Notes under the pieces: generated by a model
What the model was told of the DNA's origin: nothing
What the model saw: only the letters and a program-made list of their open reading frames with translations
Databases searched by the model: none
Position numbers and translations under genes: made by a program
Source of the DNA: an uncultured Microbacterium sp.
GTDB taxonomy: Bacteria > Actinomycetota > Actinomycetes > Actinomycetales > Microbacteriaceae
Reading direction: 5' to 3'
Length of the DNA: 64,000 bases
Assembly: GCF_947489255.1 (NCBI RefSeq)
Contig: NZ_CANLCY010000001.1
Coordinates: 744,001-808,000, forward strand
Shown: one piece after another, positions 1 to 9,451 of the stretch
How positions within the stretch are numbered: position 1 is the stretch's first letter
Layout of the letters: every line of letters starts with the position of its first letter

Positions 1-149
1 GCTTCCAGAGCTTCGTCAACGCCCCCGGCACCGCCGACCCCACGCTCGCCTACGTGAGCGAGCGCGGTCAGCCCCGCCCCGCCACGGCCGAGGAGCGCGC
101 CTCGGGCGCGGTCCTCATCGGCGGGACGACACTGGCGGTGCGCTCATGA
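1..149 (+). CDS. nirB: NADH-dependent nitrite reductase large subunit, C-terminal end (partial)
   Basis: Only the last 48 residues are present, read from base 3 to the TGA at 147-149. They contain FVNAP, DPTLAYVSERGQPRPA and a short tail, which matches the extreme C-terminus of siroheme/[4Fe-4S] assimilatory nitrite reductase large subunits. NirB reduces nitrite to ammonium with NADH in the cytoplasm. The stop overlaps the nirD start (ATGA), and siroheme synthesis genes follow directly, which fits this identity. The catalytic part lies outside the window, so the call rests on tail similarity and context. Confidence 0.85.
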   Translation, partial: FQSFVNAPGTADPTLAYVSERGQPRPATAEERASGAVLIGGTTLAVRS

Positions 150-586
150 CGATCCTGGAGACCATGATGATGGATGCCGAGACCCCGGCCATCACACCCG
201 GTTGCGTGCCCGCGCCGGCCGAGGTCGCGGGGGCCGTCCCGGAGGGGTGGACCCGCATCTGCCGCGTCGACGACCTGCTCGTCGAGCGCGGGGCGGCCGC
301 CCTCGTCGACGGTCGCCAGATCGCGCTGTTCCGCACCTACGACGGGCGCCTGTTCGCCATCGACCAGATCGATCCCTTCAGCGGCGCGGCGATCCTGTCG
401 CGCGGGATCGTCGGGGATCGCGGGGGAGTGCCGACCGTGGCATCCCCGATGTACAAGCAGGTATTCGACCTGCGTACCGGCCTGTGTCTCGACACGCAGG
501 GCAAGGAACCGTTGAGCGTCCGGGTGCACCCGGTCGCGGTGACCGACGGCATCGTGTTCGTCCGCATCCAAGGAGACCCCCGATGA
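146..586 (+). CDS. nirD: Nitrite reductase small subunit NirD
   Basis: This 146-aa protein has a Rieske-like fold subunit of NADH nitrite reductase at about residues 35-140. The Cys/His cluster ligands of true Rieske proteins are absent: SPMYKQVFDLRTGLC stands where the second ligand pair would be. This is normal for NirD. About 35 extra residues precede the domain compared with typical 105-115 aa family members. The ATG overlaps the nirB stop and its own stop overlaps the next ATG, so translation is probably coupled through nirB-nirD-cobA. Confidence 0.93.
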   Translation: MTILETMMMDAETPAITPGCVPAPAEVAGAVPEGWTRICRVDDLLVERGAAALVDGRQIALFRTYDGRLFAIDQIDPFSGAAILSRGIVGDRGGVPTVASPMYKQVFDLRTGLCLDTQGKEPLSVRVHPVAVTDGIVFVRIQGDPR

Positions 587-1845
587 TCGCTCTCGCAGGA
601 CTCGACCTCGCCGACCGTCTCGTCGTCTGCGTCGGCGGCGGTGCCGTCGCCGAGAAGCGCATCGCTCGCCTTCGTGCCGCCGGCGCCCGCGTGCGCCTGG
701 TCGCCCCGGTCGCCACCGCGGGACTCACGGCGCTCGCCGCCGCGGGCGACATCGAGTGGCACGCGCGCTCCTTCGCTTCCGAAGACCTCGACGACGCCTG
801 GTTCTGCCATACGGCGACCGGGTCGGCTTCCGTCGACGCGGCGGTCGTCGAGGCCGCCGAGGCGCGCCGGGTGTGGTGCGTCAACGCCGGGCACGGGGGA
901 AAGGGCACCGCGCGCCTGGCCGCCGAGACCACGAGCGGCGACGTCATGGTCGGCGTCGTCTCGACCGCGGGCGCCGACCCCCGCCGCACCGTCGCCGTGC
1001 GCGACGCCATCGCTCAGCGCCTCGCCGAAGGCGCCCTTCCGCTCCGCCGCCGACGTCGTCCGCTTGTGGGGAGCGTGGCGCTCGTCGGCGGCGGCCCCGG
1101 CCCCATCGACCTGATGACCGTCCGCGCCCGGGCCCTGCTCGCCGAGGCCGACGTCGTCGTGCACGACCGCCTCGGGCCCACCGGGGTGCTCGCCGAGCTC
1201 GGCGACGATGTCGAGCTCGTCGACGTGGGCAAGCGTCCGCATCATCACCCGGTGCCCCAGGATGAGATCAACGCGATCCTCGTCGACCGGGCGGCCCGTG
1301 GCCTGCGCGTGGTGCGGCTGAAAGGCGGCGACCCCTTCGTCTACGGGCGCGGCGGTGAAGAGGTCATCGCGTGCCGTGCCGCCGGCATCCCGGTGGAGGT
1401 CGTGCCCGGCATCTCGAGCGCGATCGCGGTGCCCGCGGCCGCGGGTGTGCCGGTGACCCACCGAGGCGTCGCCGGTACCCTTCATGTTGTGAACGGTCAG
1501 GAGCACCCCGGCGAGGCGACCCTGGCGGCGCTGCGCGACGACCGCGCCACCGTCGTGGCGTTGATGGGCGTGAGCGCGCTTCCCCGTTTCACCGCGGCAG
1601 CCCTCGCGGCGGGTGCGCCGGCGTCGCGCCCCGTCGCCTTCGTCGAGAACGGCCACACCCCGGCGCAGCGCACGATCCGCACGACTCTCGGAACGGCCGT
1701 CCGGGATGCCGAGGCGCAGGGCCTCGCCAATCCCGCGGTGCTCGTGTTCGGCGACGTCGCTCGCGCCGATCTGCTCCTCCCGCAGCCGGCCGCCGACGTC
1801 GCCGTCGAGCCTCTCGCAGCGGCGCGCGCCCAGGTCATCGGGTGA
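583..1845 (+). CDS. cobA: Siroheme synthase-type uroporphyrinogen-III C-methyltransferase (fused)
   Basis: The 420-aa protein has two parts. Residues 1 to about 150 resemble the NAD-binding precorrin-2 dehydrogenase/ferrochelatase domain (VVCVGGGAVAEKR near the N-terminus). From about residue 165 there is a SAM-dependent uroporphyrinogen-III methyltransferase (VALVGGGPGPIDLMTVRA, VRLKGGDPFVYGRGGEE, VVPGISSAIAVPAAAGVPVTHRG). It would make precorrin-2 and oxidise it to sirohydrochlorin, en route to the siroheme of NirB. The ATG at 583 overlaps the nirD stop. It could equally be named cysG-like; an active chelatase function in the N-domain is uncertain because a separate chelatase follows two genes later. 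Confidence 0.92.
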   Translation: MIALAGLDLADRLVVCVGGGAVAEKRIARLRAAGARVRLVAPVATAGLTALAAAGDIEWHARSFASEDLDDAWFCHTATGSASVDAAVVEAAEARRVWCVNAGHGGKGTARLAAETTSGDVMVGVVSTAGADPRRTVAVRDAIAQRLAEGALPLRRRRRPLVGSVALVGGGPGPIDLMTVRARALLAEADVVVHDRLGPTGVLAELGDDVELVDVGKRPHHHPVPQDEINAILVDRAARGLRVVRLKGGDPFVYGRGGEEVIACRAAGIPVEVVPGISSAIAVPAAAGVPVTHRGVAGTLHVVNGQEHPGEATLAALRDDRATVVALMGVSALPRFTAAALAAGAPASRPVAFVENGHTPAQRTIRTTLGTAVRDAEAQGLANPAVLVFGDVARADLLLPQPAADVAVEPLAAARAQVIG

Positions 1846-2981
1846 CGGCACCGCGTCGCACGATCAGCACGGTGCTCCAGGGGTGCACCGTGCTGCTTCC
1901 CGTCGACCGGCGGTCGGGGGAGTTGTCGGCCGCGCTCGAACGACACGGCGCGCGCGTGCGCGTGGCCCCGGCGCTGACGATCGTGCCCCACGTCGATGAC
2001 GAGGAGCTCATCGCGCAGACCCGGACTCTCGTCGACGACCCACCCGACGTCGTCGTCGCCACCACCGGCGTGGGGTTTCGCGCCTGGATGGAGACGGCCG
2101 ACGAGGCGGGACTCCACGACGCCCTCGCTCCCGTGCTCGACGCCGCGCGCATCGTCGCGCGCGGGCCCAAGGCACGCGGGTCGATCCAGCAAGCGGGCTT
2201 CGACGCCGACTGGGTGGCCGAGAGCGAGACCTCGGCGGAGCTGCGCGACTTCCTCGTCGCCGAGGGCGTCGACGGACTTCACGTCGCGGTCCAGCACCAC
2301 GGCTCGGGTGCCGACGGCCTCGACGAAGCCTTCGAGGCCGCCGGGGCGCGCGTGACGAGCCTGACGATCTACCGGTGGGGGCCGCCGCCCGACCCCGAGG
2401 TCGTCGCGGCGTCGACGCAGCAGGTCGCGCGCGGAGAGATCGACGCAGTGCTCTTCACCTCGGCACCCGCGGCCCGCGAATGGATCCTCGCCGCCCAGCG
2501 GGCCGAGGCGCTCGAGGGAGTGGCATCCCGTACGGCGCGGGGGCAGGTGCTCGTCGCCGCCGTCGGTCCCATCACCGCGGGGCCCCTGATCGAGGCGGGG
2601 ATCATCCCCCTCGTTCCCGACCGCGGGCGCCTCGGGGCGCTCGTACGCGCCGTGGTGACGCACTACGGCGGACCCGACGCCCCCCTCATCCCGACCACGG
2701 CCGGCCGGCTCGGCATCCGCTCCGCGGGGATCGTGCTCGATGGGACGTTCACCCCTCTGCCCCGCACGGGGGTGGAGATTCTGCGCGCCCTGGCGATGCA
2801 GCCCGGGGCCGTCGTCACGCGCGCCGACCTGGTCGCGGTGTTGACGAACGCGGGGGCGTCGGCTCACGCGGTGGAGGTCGCGGTGGCCCGAACGCGCGAG
2901 GCGTTGGGCGGCACCGACCTGATCCGCACGGTCTACAAGCGTGGCTATCGGCTGGACGTAATCGACCAGGAGGATTCGTGA
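1842..2981 (+). CDS. hemD: Uroporphyrinogen-III synthase fused to an OmpR-type winged helix
   Basis: The 379-aa protein starts at a GTG overlapping the cobA stop. Residues 1 to about 265 fit the HemD fold, which cyclises hydroxymethylbilane to uroporphyrinogen III. Residues about 285-375 form a response-regulator-type winged helix (EILRALAMQPGAVVTRADL, then VEVAVARTREALGG and IRTVYKRGYRL). Such HemD-DNA-binding fusions are known in actinobacteria and are sometimes annotated as regulators of nitrite reductase genes. The protein therefore may be a tetrapyrrole enzyme, a heme-pathway-derived regulator, or both. Its place inside the nir/siroheme run supports a role in nitrite assimilation. Confidence 0.9.
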   Translation: MTAPRRTISTVLQGCTVLLPVDRRSGELSAALERHGARVRVAPALTIVPHVDDEELIAQTRTLVDDPPDVVVATTGVGFRAWMETADEAGLHDALAPVLDAARIVARGPKARGSIQQAGFDADWVAESETSAELRDFLVAEGVDGLHVAVQHHGSGADGLDEAFEAAGARVTSLTIYRWGPPPDPEVVAASTQQVARGEIDAVLFTSAPAAREWILAAQRAEALEGVASRTARGQVLVAAVGPITAGPLIEAGIIPLVPDRGRLGALVRAVVTHYGGPDAPLIPTTAGRLGIRSAGIVLDGTFTPLPRTGVEILRALAMQPGAVVTRADLVAVLTNAGASAHAVEVAVARTREALGGTDLIRTVYKRGYRLDVIDQEDS

Positions 2982-3664
2982 CCGCTGTGCTCATCGCGTG
3001 CGCCCACGGGACGCGCTTCGAAGAAGGACGCGTCGTCGTCCGCGAGTTGCTCGACATCCTGCGCGCCACCGCCCCCGACGACGTCGAGGTGCTCGAGGCC
3101 TACGTCGACGTGCACGGGCCGTTCGTCGCCGACGTGGTGGAGGAGGCCCGCGAACGCACGTCCGACATCGTGATCGTGCCGCTGCTGCTGTCGACGGGGT
3201 ACCACACCGAGGTCGACCTGCAAGAGGCAGCGGACGGCCTCCCCGTCGCCGGGCCCCTCGGCCCGCACCGGCTGCTCGCCGAGATCCTCGCCGACCGTGT
3301 CCGCGACGCGGGAGCCGGGCCCGACGACACGGTCATCCTCGCGGCCGCCGGTTCCACGCGCCCCGGCGCGGTGGTCGACGTCGAGGGCATGGCGGCGATG
3401 ATGGCGGATGCCGGAGTGCAGGGCCCCGTCGTCGCGGCGTACGCCGCGGCCTCCGAGCCGCGGATTCCCGACGCCGTGGCGGCGGCGCGGGCCGACGGAC
3501 GGCGAACGGTCGCGGCGAGCTACGTGCTCGCGCCCGGGCATTTCTCGCGCGTCATCGAGAGCGCGGGTGCCGATCTGACCTCGGCCCCGATCGGCGCGGA
3601 CCCGCGCGTGGCCACCGTGGTGTGGGAGCGGTGGCGCGAGGCCCGCGGCGGCGACTCGTCCTGA
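2978..3664 (+). CDS. Sirohydrochlorin chelatase, CbiX/SirB type
   Basis: The 228-aa protein begins with VLIACAHGTRFEEGR, the chelatase AHGTR motif with its metal-binding His, and repeats a similar half later (VILAAAGSTRPGA). This is the two-domain arrangement of long CbiX/SirB proteins. It inserts Fe2+ (or Co2+) into sirohydrochlorin and finishes siroheme for NirB. The GTG start overlaps the previous stop (GTGA). It is the last gene of the rightward run; the convergent electron-transfer gene ends 30 bp away at 3695. Confidence 0.92.
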   Translation: MTAVLIACAHGTRFEEGRVVVRELLDILRATAPDDVEVLEAYVDVHGPFVADVVEEARERTSDIVIVPLLLSTGYHTEVDLQEAADGLPVAGPLGPHRLLAEILADRVRDAGAGPDDTVILAAAGSTRPGAVVDVEGMAAMMADAGVQGPVVAAYAAASEPRIPDAVAAARADGRRTVAASYVLAPGHFSRVIESAGADLTSAPIGADPRVATVVWERWREARGGDSS

Positions 3665-3694
3665 GCGCCGAGCCCGCCCGCCCGGGGTGGGCGC

Positions 3695-5297
3695 TCACGC
3701 CGGGACGGTCTCGCGGGCCAGCAGCTCGGTGATCCGGCCGACGCACCCGCCGCAGCCGGTGCCGGCACGGGTGGACGCCTTGACGCAGGCGATCGTGGGC
3801 TCTCCGGCCGTGGCGGCCTCGCGGATCGCGCCCGCGCTCACGCCGTTGCACCAGCACACGGTGGCGTCGGCGGCGAAGGGGTCGGCGACGACGGCCATCC
3901 CGGCGTCGGGCGCGTCGAGCCGGAGCAGCGCCGAGCGGTCGGCGGGGAGCTCCGAGCCGCGTTCGAACAGCAGCGTCAGTTCCGCGCCGGTGCGCGGCAT
4001 CCCGACCGCGACGAAGCCGGTCAGCACGCCCCCGACGGTGACGAGCTTGACGTAGGCACCCCGCGCGGGGTCCGCCCAGATCGTGACCTGGGGGCCGTGG
4101 CATCCGGGGGCGTGCGCGAAGGGGTCGGCGTCGACGTCTCCGCCGGCCACGACGTCGACGCCCTCGGCCTTGAGCATGACGACACCGGGGCGCTCGACCG
4201 GCACCGGAACAGGGGATGCCGCAGCGAAACCGTTCGCGCTCCCCGGTGCCGCCGCAGCGACGCCCGTCGACAGCAGCGCGGCAAGGCGGTCGGCCTGGCG
4301 CCAGCCCGGTCCGACGAGCCCGCTCGGGCCCCCGGGGACTCGGCCGTGGGAGTCGGCATCCGCCGGGTCGGCGACGTGCGCGCAGTCGCCGATCGCGAAG
4401 ACGTCGGGGTCGGTCCACGAGCGCGAGGAGCCGTCGACGAGGATCCCCGTCGAGATCGCCAGGCCCGCGAGCGATGCCACCTCCGTCCGCGCCGCGACCC
4501 CGCACGACAGCACGAGCAGGTCTCCCGCGAGCACCTTGCCGTCGGCGCACACGAGGCCGTCGAACCACGCGTGTCCGTGGTCGTCGTGGCGGAGGAGGAG
4601 GCTCTCGGCCCGCGCGTGGTGCGCCATCTCCACCCCGACCGCGGTAGCGGATGAGGCCAGCACTCGCCCGCCGTTCTCGTCGAGCGTCCGATTCATCGGG
4701 GCGGCGGAGTGGTACGCCACCACCACTTCGGCTCCGGCCTCGGCGGCGGCCAGCGCGAGCTCCATCCCGAGCACTCCCGCGCCCAGCACGACGATTCGCT
4801 GCCCGGCCGAGACGGCCGCGCGTACGTTCTCCGCGTCGGCGAGGTCGCGCAGGGCGACGACGCCGCGGGGCAGCGGCGCGCCGCCGAGGTCGAGGTTGTC
4901 GGGGGCTGTCGAGACGGACGCGCGGTCGCGACGCGCGCGCTCCATCCCGGCGAGTGTCGGGACGTTCGCGCGGGCGCCGGTCGCGAGCACGAGCCGGTCG
5001 TAGTCGAGAGGGATGCCATCGTGCAGGCGCACGACTCGGCGGTGACGGTCGACGCCCACCACCGTCGTCGCAAGATGGAACCGCACGCCGGCTTGTTCGG
5101 CGACGCGTCGGTCGTCCATGTCGAGGCCCGCGCGGTCGGTGCGGCCGACCGCGTACTCGGCGAGCAGGACGCGGTTGTAGACGTCGTGGGGCTCGGCGCC
5201 TACGACGGTGAGGTCGATGCGCCCGTCGCGGACCGCGGGCAGCAGCCCGTCGATCAGCCGCGCCCCGACGGGGCCGTAGCCCACCAGCACCACACGC

Positions 5298-5305
<8 letters not shown>
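3695..5305 (-). CDS. FAD-dependent oxidoreductase with C-terminal BFD [2Fe-2S] domain, nitrate reductase electron-transfer partner
   Basis: The 536-aa protein opens with a Rossmann FAD motif (VVLVGYGPVGARL) and has a second NAD-binding site (IVVLGAGVLGMELA, about residues 155-170). It ends in a bacterioferritin-associated-ferredoxin-like domain with C484-x-C486 and C518-GG-C521. This layout matches the N-terminal half of NADH nitrite reductases and the electron-transfer subunits of assimilatory nitrate reductases (NasB/NasC types). Its start lies 8 nt inside the end of nasA, so it is probably co-translated and passes NADH electrons to NasA. The BFD domain, often fused to NasA itself, is carried here by the partner. 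Confidence 0.88.
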
Positions 5306-7463
<2,158 letters not shown>

Positions 7464-7468
7464 GGTCG

Positions 7469-8857
7469 TCAGATCCGGGTGCCGGTCTTCTTCGCCATCC
7501 GCAGGTAGACCCCGGCGGTGAGGGCGAGGAAGGCGACGTACGCCAGGGCGAACCAGCCGAGGGCGGGGGTGTACGAGCCGAACGTCGTCTTCGAGAAGCC
7601 GAGCAGCTGCGGGATGAAGAACCCGCCGTACGCGCCGATCGCCGAGACGAGGCCGAGGGCGGCGGCGGCCTTGCGCTGCGCGCCGATCCCGTTGTTCGAG
7701 CGAAGGGCGAAGATCGTCGGGATCATGCGGTACGTCGAGCCGTTGCCCATGCCGGCGGCGGCGAACAGCACCAGGAAGCAGAGCAGGAATACCGCGAAGT
7801 TCTGCATCGGCAGGGTCAGGATCACGCCCAGGATGCCGAGACCCATCACCGTGAACGCGCCCATCGTGATGACGGTGCCGCCGAAGCGGTCGGCGAGCTT
7901 GCCGCCGTAGGGGCGGGCGAGCGACCCGACGAGGGCACCCAGGAAGGCGAGGGTGACGGTCGCGGTGCCGATCGCGATCCCCTTGAAGTCGGGGAACGTG
8001 TCGGCGAGGAGCTTCGGGAAGACGCCGGCGAAGCCGATGAACGAGCCGAAGGTGCCGATGTAGAGGACGGCCATGATCCACAGGTGCGGCTCTTTCAGAG
8101 CGGCGAGGGATGCCGTGATGTCGGCCTTGGCGCTGGAGAGGTTGTCCATGCGGAAGTACGCACCGACCATGGCGACGAGGATCAGCGGCACCCAGATGAG
8201 ACCCGCGAGCGGCAGGTTGAGGGTCGCGGCGGCGCCGACGGTGATGACGATCGGCACGACGAACTGCGCGACCGAGGCGCCGAGGTTGCCGCCGGCGGCG
8301 TTGAGTCCGAGCGCGTATCCCTTCTGCGCGGCGGGGTAGAAGAACGTGATGTTGGCCATGGAGCTTGCGAAGTTGCCGCCGCCGAAACCGGCGAACGCGG
8401 CGATCAGCAGCAGAAGGCCGAACGGGGTCGCGGGGTTCGACACCGCGATGGCGAGGCCGATGCTCGGGATGAGCAGCAGACCCGCGGAGACGATCGTCCA
8501 GTTGCGACCGCCGAAGCGCGGAACCATGAACGTGTAGGGGATGCGCAGCGTCGCGCCCACCAGGCTCGGCATCGAGATGAGCCAGAAGATCTCACCCGTC
8601 GAGAGCTGGAAGCCCGCCGTGGGCAGCGAGACGACGACGACCGACCACAGCTGCCAGACGACGAACCCGAGGAACTCGGCGAAGATCGACCACCGCAGGT
8701 TGCGGGAGGCGATGGCCTTGCCCTCGTTGGCCCACTGGGTGGCGTTCTCGGGGTTCCAGTTGTCGATCCAGCGGCCGGGGCGGTGTTGTAGCTCCGCTAC
8801 TTCTGTTGCGGCCGCGGGCGGCGTTGCGGTTTCGGGGCGCGGGTCGGTGACGGTCAC
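7469..8857 (-). CDS. narK: MFS nitrate/nitrite transporter NarK
   Basis: The 462-aa protein has about 12 hydrophobic helices. Its two family-typical glycine-rich stretches are GFGGGNFASSMANITFFYP in the first half and a matching GMGNGSTYRMIP in the second, the nitrate signatures of NarK/NrtP carriers. It imports nitrate and/or exports nitrite across the cytoplasmic membrane. I chose GTG 8857 because GGAGG lies 5 nt upstream (GGAGGACTCC then GTG); a longer reading lacks this. It is first in the leftward operon with nasA. GlnR-like sites lie upstream at about 8970-9029. Confidence 0.94.
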   Translation of the reverse strand: MTVTDPRPETATPPAAATEVAELQHRPGRWIDNWNPENATQWANEGKAIASRNLRWSIFAEFLGFVVWQLWSVVVVSLPTAGFQLSTGEIFWLISMPSLVGATLRIPYTFMVPRFGGRNWTIVSAGLLLIPSIGLAIAVSNPATPFGLLLLIAAFAGFGGGNFASSMANITFFYPAAQKGYALGLNAAGGNLGASVAQFVVPIVITVGAAATLNLPLAGLIWVPLILVAMVGAYFRMDNLSSAKADITASLAALKEPHLWIMAVLYIGTFGSFIGFAGVFPKLLADTFPDFKGIAIGTATVTLAFLGALVGSLARPYGGKLADRFGGTVITMGAFTVMGLGILGVILTLPMQNFAVFLLCFLVLFAAAGMGNGSTYRMIPTIFALRSNNGIGAQRKAAAALGLVSAIGAYGGFFIPQLLGFSKTTFGSYTPALGWFALAYVAFLALTAGVYLRMAKKTGTRI

Positions 8858-9013
8858 GGAGTCCTCCGGTGGGCGATGCGGGGGAGGTGCAGCGCCTCGC
8901 ATGGGCGGGGCGTGATCGCCAGCGTAGGGAGGAGGGGTTTCCCGGGGACGCGTGCCCGGGGGCGGGGAGGTAACGAGTGGCTCACCCGCGGTGGGGTGGG
9001 GGGAGAGGGGGAG

Positions 9014-9029
9014 TTTACGTGGGCGTTAC
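9014..9029 (-). promoter_or_regulatory. GlnR-like box upstream of narK
   Basis: The + strand reads TTTAC-6 nt-GTTAC, so toward narK it reads GTAAC-6 nt-GTAAA. This fits the actinobacterial GlnR consensus (GTNAC-N6-GTNAC type) with one mismatch. A weaker copy (GTAAC-6 nt-CTCAC on +) lies at 8970-8985, its centre 44 bp away, twice the 22-bp phasing typical of GlnR arrays. GlnR activates nitrate/nitrite genes in several actinobacteria; binding here is inferred. Confidence 0.5.
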
Positions 9030-9357
9030 ACGGGTCGGTATAACAACGGTGTGGATGTCGACGGCTCGACCGCATGGTTGAGACATCTCCGGTTATCGGT
9101 GCCGGGCGGCGTCCGCTTGGAACGGGTGCGGTACTCCACGCAGGGTCATGAACACAATGCCTATCTGCGTGGCCAGTACGAGGTGGTCCTCCTGTTGACG
9201 CTTAATGCCCGCCTGCTGGCCCCTGCGGTCCTGCGAAATTCGCAGAACCATCGCACCGGGTGGACTGGGGACGGCATGTGCCTGGTCGCAGCCGATCTGC
9301 ATAACGTCGGGTAGCGCTGTGAGTCGTCGCAGACGGGCGGTACCACATGGGATCTTT

Positions 9358-9374
9358 GACACGCCTAGCGTGTC
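9358..9374. promoter_or_regulatory. Perfect inverted repeat upstream of the 815-aa gene
   Basis: GACACGC-CTA-GCGTGTC is a 7-bp perfect inverted repeat with a 3-nt centre, 78 bp before the start at 9452. The sequence TTGACA (9356-9361) overlaps its left arm and could be a -35 element, but I see no good -10 at the right distance. It may be an operator or a weak hairpin. Confidence 0.35.
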
Positions 9375-9451
9375 GAAGTGGCTGAAACTGGGGCGCGGCT
9401 TGACTTAGCACTACCACGCCGAGACGTTGCGGCGGACTGGAAGGGACGGGC

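Larger units (their letters stand above)
8858..9451. other. Intergenic region between narK and the 815-aa gene
   Basis: These 594 bases hold no gene that I can support. The narK side carries GlnR-like sites. From about 9050 the composition drops below that of the flanks and open frames on both strands lack ribosome-binding sites and recognisable domains. A perfect inverted repeat sits at 9358-9374. No tRNA or integrase remnant was seen. Confidence 0.6.

Noticed and set aside
8952..9314. Open frame of about 120 aa between narK and the 815-aa gene
   Set aside because: No ribosome-binding site or recognisable domain, and an equally long frame exists on the other strand. It also spans the GlnR-like region.
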